Below, in pieces: positions 1 to 12,800 of a stretch of DNA of 64,000 bases (the stretch's first letter is position 1; every line of letters begins with the position of its first letter). The DNA lies in assembly GCA_038380795.1 (NCBI GenBank), contig CM076270.1, forward strand, positions 9,113,001 to 9,177,000. The letters run 5' to 3'. A model generated the notes under the pieces. That model had not been told where the DNA came from. It worked only from the letters and a program-made list of their open reading frames with translations, and did no database searches. Made by a program: the position numbers and the translations under genes. Source of the DNA: Pyrocephalus nanus (Eukaryota; Chordata; Aves; Passeriformes; Tyrannidae).

Positions 1-283
1 GTCCATTCATAGAACTAGGGAGTCCTATGGATTAGGAAGCAAAGAAAGAAACTGCTGAGCAGCAAGCCTGGTATCTTTTTCTATAATCCAAGCAGGTCCT
101 GCAAAGGTGGATTGCATACATCTCAATTGTTTGCCCAGTTCAATTTGAGAGGAAAAGATCAAATTCAGCAAAGCTCTTTGTTCCTTGATGAGGCTGAGCA
201 ATACTCCTGTGAAAAGCTGGGAAGCAGGTGCTGGTTACAGACCTCGCTCGGGACTGACTTCTCTTTCCCTTTACCCTCTGCAG

Positions 284-462
284 GCCACCGTGTTTGTCTG
301 GGAGAGGTGCTGGCCAAGATGGAACTTTTCATCATCTTCTGCAGGCTGTTGCAGACATTCAAGTTCACTGCACCAGAAGGAGTTAAGGAAGTCAACACAG
401 ACTTTATCTTTGGGAGCACCATGAAACCCCATCCATACAAGCTCTGTGCAGTTCTGCGCTAG
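284..462 (+). CDS. CYP2J-like: Gene A: last exon (exon 9) of a CYP2J-like cytochrome P450, 5' part outside window
   Basis: Only the terminal coding exon is in the window. It follows a pyrimidine-rich acceptor ending at 283 and runs to a TAG at 460-462. It is 179 bp and enters in phase 1, exactly like exon 9 of the three complete genes downstream. The 59 residues begin with the C-terminal half of the heme loop (GHRVCLGE, with the axial Cys thiolate), followed by the L helix (MELFIIFCRLLQTF) and the usual CYP2 C-terminus ending CAVLR. By hand count it matches gene B exon 9 at about 71% and gene C at about 61%, so it is the closer relative of B. Bases 1-283 are its intron 8. It ends CAVLR where the other three end CAIPR. 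I see no break, so it is probably the end of a functional gene. CYP2 family is certain; the CYP2J subfamily is inferred. Confidence 0.9.
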
Positions 463-677
463 GTTGCAACGTATTAGAGATTTAAGAAAGAGGCATGGCC
501 ACAGGTTTGCTGTTATTTGTGCCCCTTTTATAGCTTTCATTTTTAGCTCATATTCGGTGTGAACCTATCCTTATTGTGTTACAGGTCTAAGGAACCAGCC
601 CTGAAAAATACTCTGCTTTTTCCTGTTTCTGGAAAATGTCTGTACTTCTTTTTGTTTCCCTGCTGTGTTACCACTGA

Positions 678-710
678 AATAAACATAGGCAATTGTCTAG
701 TCTTAATAAA
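678..710 (+). terminator. Polyadenylation signals of gene A
   Basis: Two AATAAA hexamers, at 678-683 and 705-710, lie 216 and 243 bases past the stop codon of gene A. Either would give a 3' UTR of roughly 230-270 bases. Similarly placed hexamers follow genes B, C and D. Confidence 0.6.
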
Positions 711-734
711 ATTCATCAGGAATCTTCCTGAGGG

Positions 735-3700
735 GGCTTCCCACACGTTCTCAAATCCTTGTGTATGGGAATGCTGTTCCCAGAGGTGGTGGCTCTGGGC
801 ATTGCCAGAGTGCCTAGATATGGTTGCATGGGAATACAGAGAGTGGAGGGGCATCTCAGCTGGCTGTGAGGCAGCTGCCTTGTCTGTTTAGCTGAGAGCC
901 ATGGGGAGATGATTGCTTGAAACTGGAAGTAACAGAGGTACAATAGCACAACCCTTCATTTGGGTGTGAGGCTCCTGACTTGGGCTGAAAGCAAAGGCAA
1001 ACTCCTATTCCCTACTGGAGAATTGCAGGGAGGAACCCCACTACTGGTGAAACACAGTGGGTGTACATGGTAATGGAGCAGTGAGCTGTCCTGAAAATCC
1101 CATGAAAGAGGGAGTCCTCTCACACAGCAGGGTTTGTAATGACCATGATGTACAGCAGACTGAGCTGGCCGTGTCTCTTTATTGATGCTGTGGGATGATG
1201 GATAGGGATAACCTAGAGGGGATTCAGAATTTTACTGTGGAAAGCTGCAACTCCCTGGATGGACTGAAGTACACGTGCTCCCCAGCACTATAAACATCTG
1301 CTCAGAGAAACAGAAGAGAGTGTGGAATGAAGTGGAGACTACATGACCCCCTCCATTCTCATCCCAGCTGAATGGGAGAAAACTGTGTTACTGAGACCAT
1401 ACAGAACCTGTCTGTTAAGGGAGAATCAAGATGTTATGCTGATGAAGCCAACAACCACGTCAAACCCCCTCCTCAGGTGCCAAATGACAACAAATCTTGC
1501 CCCCTCCCCCCCCATTAGGTACATCAATCAGAAATAAAAGGTATTTATGATTAGAGCCATTCAAACTTCACCCAAAAATAAAGAAAATAGAATAAAAGTA
1601 CGGTGGGATAGGGGAAAAGTGGGATAAGATCTCCACCGAAACTGCTGATATCAGTCAATAGGCTGAGTCTATCTTCTCCCACATCACAGGGACGCTGGGG
1701 TTGAGAAATATACTCTACATGCATTAAATACTGCTTTTAGAACTAGAGCTTTTGTGTGTTCTTACCCAATAGCATATTAGTAGATTGCTTCATATCAGAA
1801 CTTGGGCTTACTTACTTACTCGCTCAGCCACTGCTCATATAATTTCTTTCTAGCTGTTGATATTTATCCCTGCCAGAGAGTTTCTAAGAAGATGTGCTTT
1901 CCTATCATTACCCCTCAGGGTAGGGCCTCAGGACAGGGAACGTGTCCTGAAACCCTGTTATTAATGTGGGAAGGTGAGCTCCCTGTCTGAGTAGCTGCCT
2001 CCAGTACTTGCTTGGCCATGAGCTTTGGGAGTGGGAGGTGGGGATTATTCCTGAAACTGAATTTGGAGCATAGAACGTAAGTAATGGGGTGCAGACAAGC
2101 TGTCATGAGGCTGGTAGGGCACAAGCCATGGTGTGTTTCAGTTCCAAAGCCTAAGCAGAGGGCAAATGGATCCTCTTCTGAGAGCTGAAAGGGAGGAAGA
2201 GAAGAGAACAGGCCAGGAGCTCTCCTGAGAAAAGGGAAAGCAGGAGGATACACTGGTTAGAGGGATACCTTTCTGTTCTGCTGAGTTCTAACTCCTGCCT
2301 CCCCAAGGATTCAATTCTTGTTCATGGAAGGGGAGAACTGAATTCATCTCATCTTACCAGGCTTCCATCTTCCTGGTCCTCCAGAACCATCTTGTATGGG
2401 GAGGAAAGCAATTTGTATTCCCTTTAGCATCTCTTCCAAAGCCTCTGCAAAGCTGTTTGGCAGCTGCCTTTCTAAAGTAAGCAGTTCACATCTAGGCTGC
2501 AAGGTACAATGACCAGAATGTGGCTAATTTGTGTGGAAAAGTCAGAGTAGGTCTGGAGAGGCAGGGGAGACGCAGAGTAGCCAGCCACGACCGTGCAGGG
2601 GCCAGATGGGACTGCAAGTGCCAGGGCAGGCAAGCCTTGGGGGCCCTCTCAAGAAGACTTTGGGAAATACTGAATTCAGAGTTGGGAGCAGTGTGAGGTA
2701 TAGAAAGCACAACACCAGTGAAGGAATAACAAGTCATACAAGTGGTCTCTGAAGTAGATAATTCAGTTCTTCAGTTTGATGCCAGCTCTCAGTTCAACTG
2801 ATGGCCAGCAACACTGGGCAAATGTTATCTCTGCCTCACTTCTGGGGTAAATCAACTTGCTTCACACCTCACAACTTTTGTTTTTAGTTGTGGCAGCTCC
2901 ATAAGTTTGGCCTGTGAGCAGCAAGACCATCTAGGTGACTTCCCAGACTGCCACTTGCTCCTGTGTAAGTCAGATGAGCCGAATCTAAGCTAGTGCTGCT
3001 CCTGTGCAAGCGCCAAAGCTGTATTGTCTGGAATGCCCCACTTTGCAGAGCTGGATTTGCTGAGGTGCCTGAGAGTGCTTGTGAAAGAAGCTCAGAGAGG
3101 CAGCTGTGCATCATCTTTACACCTGCTGCAAGCAATTCCGAGGGATTAACAGAGAGGCAGCTGGAGGAGGAGGAAGAAATTATGCTTTCTGCTTAGTCAT
3201 GAAGACCCTGCAGCCCCACTTACCTGTGCAGCTGAACAGGGAGTGTGTGGACACCTGGGTGTTATGCCATTATAACCATCAAACTCCTATTACCCAGTGA
3301 TTAAATTGAGCCTTTTATGTTTCATGTGCCCCAGGCACAAAATTAAAAGGTTTGGTCAAAGACCTTACAATACAGGCCACGAGGAAAACCAAAATATGAA
3401 AGGAATAGCAGAGAACATCAGAATCAAACAATAATATGGCAAGTGAAGGAGCAATGCTCATGGTTGGTGCATTTGATGGCTACTGATCAGCCTGAACTTT
3501 CATTAGCCCCACCATCCTTGGGTGTGAAAACTCTTGGGAAATTTTTTTATTTCTTCTTGCAAGAGGTTTTGTATGAAACCAGGACTGTGGGCAGAGATTT
3601 TTTTCACAGCATCTGTGACCTACATTTTGTATCCCTTGAAGAAACAACAATTGACAGATTTGTAGCTGCAATATAATGGAGTGATGTCATAAATGCTTGA

Positions 3701-3891
3701 AAATAAGAACAATTAATTCTCTAGGGTGAGGAATTAAAGTGATAAAGAGGATAAAGATGGAGAGGCACAGAAGTTTCAACACCTTTTTCTCTTTTTAGGG
3801 GAGGTACCAGCAAAGCAAGATAAAGTGGATCTATCCTCTATCTACACAGCAGCTGTCAGGAGACAAGGTTGCCGTGTAAATCTGAAGGGAA
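735..3891. other. Intergenic spacer between genes A and B
   Basis: About 3.2 kb with no recognised exon, RNA gene or mobile element. There is a run of C's near 1502-1515. Open frames here are short and lack P450 motifs. The stretch just before 3892 should hold the promoter and 5' UTR of gene B, but I see no convincing TATA box. A pyrimidine tract ending in AG near 3799 could be the acceptor of a non-coding first exon, which cannot be decided here. Confidence 0.5.
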
Positions 3892-6800
3892 ATGGTAACA
3901 GTGAGTGGGGTGCTGGTATTTTTTGTGGTGTCTCTGCTGTCTATACAGTTCCTGAAAGTGCAATGGATGCGAAGACGATTTCCTCCTGGACCAACTCCAT
4001 ACCCCTTCTTTGGAAACCTGTTGCAGATGAACTTCAAAATTCATCATGAGCACCTTAAAAAAGTACGTATTTTCTGGCAATTAATGAATTGACTCATAAG
4101 CTGCTGGAGAAGAAAATGTGTTTAACGTAGTCTTATTTTGAATGCTAGGGAGGGATTTATTCTAAATTGCATAAATGTGAAAAGAGGTGGAGATGATTAA
4201 AATATCTGTTTCTTGGTTTGAAACTTTGCACTTACAATGAAACATCCAATTCAAACCTTATGTGCTTATGAAAAAAACCATGCTGATGATAATAGTCCTG
4301 CCTTACACATGGGAAGAAGGTACATTTTAAAGCAGAGTCTTTCATTCTCTGCAGCCTTTGTATCTCTGTTGTTGCACTGTCAATTTCTAAGTATTCCATG
4401 AAATAGCTACTGAGGGCATATGTGGGTTTAGTACAGAAAGGATGAGGTTTTTTATACTTATTCAAAAGATTTTTTAAAAGATCCTAGAATCAATATTTTT
4501 TTGTCATACAATTTGGTCAGATTTTCACAAGACACTTAAGTCTGCTGAGCATGGCTGAGCTTTTAAGTGACAGAACTGATTCATTGTGTCCCTATGCTCA
4601 AGCCCTTTTCGAAGTCCACTTGTAATGTGTAGTATTTCTAATGTTTGTATCATGTTGTTTTATATTCCTCATACATATATATTAAATATTTAACATTTAT
4701 ATGCATAAGTAATAGCACCTCACTTTCCCTTTTTATTCTCAACCTTCCTTTTCTCTGCTGCTTCCATGTCTTGCAAGTTCTCTTGAGCTGCATATTTCAA
4801 GCCAAAGCAGTATTATTGTACAACACAAAATAACAGCCAGTGCCTGTCTGCTGCCTTTTCTTCTAGATCTGATCCCCTAAACCTGAGGAGTAGTATTATT
4901 CATCCCGAGATTTCAAAAGACTTGAATTAGTCCTTACAAAAATGAAATGACACACAAATATTCAAGCATGTGCATATGCATTTTTACTCAGTGTGCATAC
5001 CTGTTCCCACTTGTTTGCTCCAAAGCAGCAAAATTTTGTTCTCCTTTAGTCCTGAATTTCTTGGGCTGTTTTGGTAATACCCCACTCTTCCCAGCCTATT
5101 CTGCCTCAGAGACTTGCTACTTTTCTAGTTCCTGATTCAGCAGCCTGGGGAAGGACTGTCCTGCCCACTTCCAGTGACTTCTGCATGCACAGCATGTGAA
5201 GACAAGGCTGTCACAGCTGAGCTGGAGAAGGGAGGGTGATTCCTGCATCACTCACCTTCTTGGCTGCTTGTGCTACTCTTGATACACAAAGAGGAATCTG
5301 TAGATGCTTCATGTCAAACTCAAGAGCTAATGCTTTCTGGTAATAAGTGGTGAAGATGTAAGAGACCATCTACAACGAGTTTGAATTGTAAGATGGAATA
5401 AAATAGTATTGCAGACTTTGGCAATGTGTGCTGACATTTTAGAAGCCTCTTGATCTTTATTAAGTGAGACTTCAGATAGAAACCTGACTTCAAAGTGTAT
5501 AATATGTAAGAACAGATTTGCTGCTCTCTTCTCAAGGTCAGTCACCCTTGGGGCATTTGGCAAGGGAAAAGATCTGTTTCATTGTGTTTGATATAAATGT
5601 ACTGGTTCTTACTCATGTTGTTCTGTTGCTGCTTTATTCTTCAGATGGCCAGAATTTATGGTAATATCTTCACCTTATGGGTTTCAAACAGTCCTGTAGT
5701 TGTCCTGCAAGGGTTTCAGGCAGTGAAGAAAGGTCTGACTGTCTATGCTGAAGATGTTGCTGGAAGGCCCATGACAAGACTCTTTCACCTTGCTTCACAT
5801 GGACATGGTAATTATTCTTCTTCTTCTCAGAATTTCTTTTCATGTGTTGGTTCTAACCCTAGTTTTGGAAATTGATTTAGAGCCCCAATGTCCTTCATTT
5901 ACAGTGGGGAAAAAAGTTTATTATTTTCATGAGTTTTTTGAAACAGTTCTATTTCTGGTTCTGTTGGAACAGTAATGGCACTATAGAAGTAATGTAGGAG
6001 TTTCTATACAGGAGATAGATGGCTAAACTGCAAGAAGAAAGGGAAGAGGAATGCTGGCAAAAAAAATGAAAAAAATAGAATAAAAGAGCATGTCCTTGGA
6101 TGTATGAACAGTATCAATTCATTAATTTACAAGGTATTGACAGTATTACTTCATTATGATCCTAGGTGTTATGTTCTCTAATGGCCATCTCTGGAAGCAG
6201 CAGAGGCGTTTTGGACTTGCAACAATGAGGAAAATGGGAGTAGGGAGGAAAACCCAGGAGTATCGGCTACAAGAGGAGGCCTGTCATTTGGTGGAATATT
6301 TACAGAAAACCAATGGTATGTGACTTGGCAGGCAGGTCAGTCTGTGCAGTGGGTGATTTTGCTGAAGAATCCAACTATTTGATTACAGCAATGGATTTAA
6401 AGTGCATATGCAGAGCTGAGTCTCAAATGTCTGCATCATGTGACCTGCAGGAGTGTGAAACTCCACAGTATGAGCTTAGAACTGGAATCTCCTGTCTGGT
6501 TCTATATGCTGGTATATACATACAGGATTCCTGACTGGGCTTGTCTGCTCCTCGGAACCAACTCAGGTGAGAGAGGGGTGGGACAGGCCCATTAGCTGGT
6601 GCTCCAGAGGGCTATATAAGAGCCTGAAAGAGAGCTACTGGCTGATTCCTGCCTGGGCTTGGCTGCTCCTTGGGAACTGACTCAGGTGAGTCGGTTTTTC
6701 ACATTTTTTCACATTTTTTCACATTTTTTCACATTTTTTTCACATTTTTTCACATTTCAACTAAAGCCAGTAATGGTTTCTAAAAAAATGAAAGCCGTTG

Positions 6801-9800
6801 CTCCTGTTACCACTAGGAGTGTGTTGACACAGATAGAACCCTCCAAGAAGGATGCAACCATTCAGGTCTCTGGCTGCGCAGACTGTTTGACCCTGGCAGC
6901 AGTGCCAGAGGACATTGTGAGAGGCACCTGTGTGCGATGTGAGCAGGTGAATGATTTGCTGTGCATGGTAGCAGAGCTCAAGGAAGAGGTAGAGAGGCTG
7001 AGAAGCATTAGGGAAAGTAAAAGGGAAATAGACTGGTGGAGTCACACCCTTTCGTCTCCCAAGGAAGTCCAGCAGGAGACAGTGATGCCCTGCCCCTCCT
7101 GCCATCAGGCAGATGGAGCAAACCAAGAGGATGGGGGGAAAAGGAAACAGATGCCTGTTCAGAGAGGTAAAAGAACACCCTCTCAACCCCCATCAGCTTC
7201 CTGGATGCCCTTGAAGAACAGATATGAAGCCTAGACTCAGAAAGTCAAGTAGAGGTCAGGCAAGAGGAAAATCTGTCTGCAGGTTGTACCCTGTCTACCA
7301 GCTGGGTTATAACTACAGCTATAAGGAAAAAAAGAAGGGTAGTTGTAGTAGGTGACTCCCTTCTGAGGGGAACTGAGGGCCCTATATGTTGACCAGACCC
7401 ATCCCACAGGGAGGTTTGCTGCCTTCCTGGAGCCAGGGTGAGGGACATTGGTAGGAGACTTGCAGAGCTAATTCAAACCTCAGGTGACTATCCACTGTTG
7501 GTAATCCAGGCTGGCAGTGAAGATATTAATGGAAGAAGTGCTAGGGCAGTCAAAAAGGATTTCAAGGCACTGGGTAGATCAGTTCACGGGACAGGCACAC
7601 AGGTAGCATTTGCCTCAGTTCCTGTACTTGCTGGAATGAATGAGGAGATGAATGAGGAGAAGAGTAGGAAAGTCTACCTTATCAATAGGTGGCTAAAGGA
7701 ATGGTGCCACTGAAAAAATTTTGGTTTTTTTGACCATGGGGCAAACTCCATAGTACCCAGTCTTCTTAAATCAGATGGGCTTTATGTATCTAGGAGGGGC
7801 AAAAGGACTGTAGCCCATAAGTTAGAGGGGCTCATCAGGAGGGCTTTAAACTAGGTTTGAAGGGGGAAGGGATTGAATCCAGGCTCTCCAAAGAGAAGCC
7901 CAGGGATGAAAAGTCTGAGTTAAGAGTAAAATCAGTAGCCTAGCTGAAGTGCACACTAATGCACGCAGCATGGGCAACAAACAGGAGGAGCTGGAAGCCA
8001 TCGTGCAGCAGGAAAGCTGACTTGGCTGCTATCACAGAAACGTGGTGGGATGACTCGCATGACTGGAGTGCTGCCATGGATGGCTACAAGCTCTTCAGAA
8101 AGGATAAGCAGGGTAGGAAAGGTGGAGGGGTGGCTCCTAGGGTGATGAGAGAGCTGGCAGAAGAACTTGCCAAGCCACTCTCCATCATTTATCAACAGTC
8201 CTGGCTCTCTGGGGAGGTGCCAGATGATTGGAAGTTGGGGAATGTCACACTGACCTACAAAAAGGGCTGCAAGGAGGACCCGGGAAACTCCAAGCCTGTC
8301 AGCCTGACCTGAGTGCCTGGCAGGGTTATGGAGCAGATCATCCTGAGTGCAATCACACGGCACCTACAGGGATGGACAAGGGATCAGAGCTAGCCAGCAC
8401 GGGTTTAGGAGGGGTAGGTCCTGCCTGAGCAACCTGATCTCCTTTTACGATCAGGTGACCCTCCTGGTGGATGAGGAGAAGGCTGTGGATGTGTCTATGT
8501 GGACTTCAGCAAAGCCTTTGATGCTGTCTCCCATAATATACTCCTGGAAAAGCTGCAGCCCATGGCTTGGACAGGGGCACTCTGTGCTGGGTTAGGAACT
8601 GGCTGGAGGGCCAGGCCCAGAGAGTGCTGGTGAATGGGGCTGATCCAGCTGGTGGCCGGTCACCAGTGGTGTCCCCAGGGATCAGTGCTGGGCCCAGTCC
8701 TGTTTCATATCTTTATCGATGATTTAGATGATGAGATTGAGTCCATCATCAGCAAATTTGCAGACGACACCAAGTTGGGAGGGAGTGTTGACCTGCTGGA
8801 AGGCAGGAGGGCTCTGCAGAGGGACCTGGACAGGCTGGAGAGTTGGGCCGATTCCAACGGGATGAAGTTCAAGAAGGCCAAGTGCCGGGTCCTGCACTTT
8901 TGGCACAACAACCCCTGCACCGCTACAGGCTGGGCACAGAGTGGCTGGAGAGCAGACAGGTGGAAAGGGATCTGGGGATGCTGATTGACAGGAGGCTGAA
9001 GATGAACCAGCAGTGTGCCCAGGCGGCCAAGAAGGTCAATGGATCCTGGCCTGCATCAAGAACAGTGTGGCCAGCAGGAGCAGGGAAGTGATTCTTCCCC
9101 TGTACTCAGCACTGGTGAAGCCACACCTTGAGTATTGCATTCAGTTCTTGGCCCCTCAGTTCAGGAAGGACATGGAGGGGCTGGAGCAGATCCAGAGAAG
9201 AGCAACCAGGCTGGTGAAGGGACTCGAGCACAAGTCCTATGAGGAGAGGCTGAGGGAGCTGGGGTTGTTTAGTCTGGAGAAGAGGAGGCTCAGGGGTGAT
9301 CTCATCATTCTCTACAACTCCCTGAGAGGAGGTTGTAGCCAGGTGGGGGTCAGTCTCTTCTCCCAGACAATCAGCAGTAGGACAAGAGGGCACAGTCTTA
9401 ACCTCTGTCAGGGGAGGTTTAGGTTGGATATTAGAAAGAAGTTCTTTACAGAGAGAGTGATCAGGTATTGGAATGGCCTGCCCAGAGGTGATGGATTCAC
9501 CGTCCCTGGAGGTTTTTAAGATGTGGCACTGAGTGCTATGATCTAGTAATCACAGTGGGTTTGGATCGAGGGTTGGACTTGATGATCTTGGAGGTCTCTT
9601 CCAACACAGTTAATTCTATGATTCTATGATATATATCCTGGTCCCTATCTGTCAGTACTATTACTTCTGAGTCAGCTTTACATTACTTATGGCAACAGCA
9701 TCAAGGTAACAGCAAACAGGAACAAAATCAGTGTCACAACACCCCATACCCCTGTGCAGAAAAGGAAAACAAAGCCTAAAATATGAAAGGCTTTGACCAA

Positions 9801-12800
9801 GGCTGCGTGACCCTGTGCTCTGCTCTGGTAAGTGCACTGGAAAAAGCTCAGCTCCCATGGCTTGTGGTGAAGCTTCTCAGTAAGAGAGGGAGTTTTTTCA
9901 GGTTGTGCTGCTGAATAACAGGGTGAGTCCATAGGTAGGAGGCTCAAATATTTTATCCTATGAGCAAAGAATAGAAGATGGCTCTTAATTCTTCTGTGTA
10001 TTTAATGTCTCAGCTGACCATTTGGGTACCCTGGTTATTGCCAAACATGAGATCTACTGATGCCAAGGTCCAGTGGAATCAGGGCATTTTTGTATATTAT
10101 TACTATTAATTCCACTCCCACCAGCAGTGTAGACTTTATTTTAACCATCAGTGTTATTTAGGTGTCTGAAGTTACTTTTTGGCTCAGGCCTCTTACCAAC
10201 AAAGTACGATTTGCCATCCAGTGAACTAATTATGTGAGAGATGTTTACAAAATGTTATCAGTTCTCCTGTCAGTGGGAAAAGCAGGAAGAGTTAAGTGTT
10301 AATAGTGACTGCAGTTCATTGTGTTTACAGGAAAACCTCTGGACCCGACTATGCCTGTTGTTCATACTGTCGCAAATGTGATTTGTTCTATGATTTTTGG
10401 ACATCGTTTCTCCACAGAGGATGAAAATTTCCACCGCTTGATTGAATCCATTGACACCATAATGACATTTACGAACAGCATCTCTTTTTATGTGAGGAAA
10501 ATTAGTTTTGTTTGTTTGATTGATTGATTTCTTTAGATAGACAATGAAAAAGGCAACTTGATTGTTACTTCTATAACCAGTGCACCTGGAATTGCTGGAG
10601 TACACATCAGAACAGTACTTGCAGATGCCTTGTTCACAACTGGTTTCAAATGCTTATGTTGCATCATAGGACAGACATTTCCTGTGTCTGGAGGACAGGG
10701 ATGGAAACACAAAGGTTTGTTATGTGTCTGGGAAACATACAAAAGACTTTCTTGCATAAGCACTACTTGTACAATTGTGGTGTTTGAGACAATCCCTGAA
10801 ACTCAGTAGTAAAATACAGGTCCAAACACCTGAAAACCTCAGAAATAGACTTATCTTAATATCTGTCTGAGAAAGTGGCTTTCTTCATTCTGGTATGATA
10901 TGGCTGTAAACTAATATCAAGAGTAATATGGGTCTTTACTACTTCCTTCACTACTGCTAACTAACTTCATAGAAACTGAAGTAGAGCAAGGGTTTTGTGC
11001 AGAGGTAACATGCCATGAAAGTGCCTAATGGTAGTTTTCCCCTATAGCTTTTGGCAGCAACACATGTCCCATCTCTGCACGTCCTTACAAGAATTCAGTG
11101 TCCAAGAAGTTACAAGAAGTCCACTGGAGAGAAACATTCATTCTTGTTCTGTGTGTGCAGCTGTGACTGCAGCTGCCAAAGCAGTGGCACAGATGGGCTC
11201 GAACAGGGGCAGTTTTATCAAAAACCATTTATGAATGGAAACCACAGTACTGTGTATAGTCAAAAAGTCAATTTAGCCATGTGTGAGGTGGCTGCTTCTG
11301 CAGAGCTTGCTGGAACTCGTCTGGCTTTTCCATGGTCTTGCATGATTATTTCTTCTCTGCTCTACTAAAGTTGAGCCTTGCAAAGAATTGGGGTACAAAG
11401 GAATTTGTTCTTTGTACATCACATTTGTATAATCTTATAGTGCATATATATAATAAATATCATGTTATAGTCTAAAACGGAGAGAAATTCTGCTCAAGAG
11501 AAAAATGGGATTTAGAAAGGCTGTAATGAAACATGGGATGGGCACTATCCTTTCAATCTAATGGGGACGATTCAGTCATCAGTCTTTCATTTGCTTTTTT
11601 CCACTATGCAGAAGCCTGTCTAGGATTCAACTTTAGTTTGCTAAATACCACATATTTATAGGTAATATCACATATCTAAACTATCTATCTTATAGGTATA
11701 TGAAATATCTCCCTGGCTTGCAAGTCATTTCCTAGCACCATTTAAAAAGACTAAGTCCAGCTTAGATTTTGTGAAAGCTCTTTTAGCAAAGGAAGTTGAA
11801 AGCCACAAAGAAAAAAGAAAACCAGATGAAAATCAAGATTTCATCGATTACTATTTGGCTGAGATAGATAAAGTGAGTATCTCTGAACTCCTCTCACACT
11901 CCACTAACAACAAGCGGTTGTAAGTCTTCCTTTGATTATAATGATATCTAATACAAATATAGAAGGATACAGTTTCTCCATCGAAAATCTTATACATAGA
12001 TGAATGGAAAAGCCTGACAGTAAGTGATGGCAGCAGGAGGAGGAAGTAATAAAGTAAGTTAATTTTCAGGTATATAATAGATAAAAGATCTGCATATGGT
12101 TAAGTTACAACTAGAAATGACAGTTATGTTGAGATTTGCATCAGGAGTAGAAAGTATGTGTGGTAGTAACTGTGTCATGGCTGAAGAATAAGATGTGTAT
12201 ATGGATAAGATAAATTGACAAGTGTATTGGAGAATACTGAAAAATTGTTTCCTTATATTTTCTAACCATTTTGTGTTTGTGTTTGTTTGTTTGCTTGCTT
12301 TCTTTGCTTGGGTTTTTTGTTTGTGCTTGTTTTTTTCTTTTGTGGGCGAAGGGAGGTGGGGATTTTTTGGGTAGTATTAGTAAATATTCCTGTGAGGTGG
12401 TTTACTTCTTTTTTTGTCTGCCATAACTTTCTTTTCAATTCATATCTGCAGAGTAAAGGAGATGCTGATGCTACTTATGATGAAGAAAATTTGATCCAGA
12501 CTATTTTTGACCTCTTTATAGCAGGTACAGAAACTACAGCCACCACTTTATGCTGGGCATTGCTCTTTATGGTGGTTTATCCTGACGTTCAAGGTAAGCA
12601 CATCCAAAGAGGTCTCCAACTCGTTAGCAATTATACAAGTTCAAATAGTAGCAGTGCCTCTTCAAAGAATAGTGGAGAAACTAATTATTAGAGTCGGAAT
12701 CAGGTGAACTGAATGTACCTGTTTCTTGATGTATCCTTTCTAACACGTAGGCCAGTCATTTCAGGTTTTGTTTTCAAGAGATCTACACAGAATGCAAGAT

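Larger units (their letters stand above)
6526..9630 (+). mobile_element. CR1 LINE, near full span but internally deleted and broken, in intron 3 of gene B
   Basis: A non-LTR retrotransposon of the chicken repeat 1 class. It keeps a 5' region with two promoter-like units, a broken ORF1, a broken and shortened ORF2, and the diagnostic 3' tail: a segment ending in two ATTCTATG octamers at 9613-9628. It lies in the same orientation as gene B and accounts for most of that intron. Frames shift or stop several times, so it cannot move itself. The 5' limit is set by where the first promoter unit begins; no clear target-site duplication is visible, as is common for CR1. Confidence 0.9.

Noticed and set aside
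6659..6772. N-terminal extension of the CR1 ORF1 frame with repeated FFTFF
   Set aside because: It is translation through the TTTTTTCACA array. The plausible start is the ATG at 6773, after the repeat.
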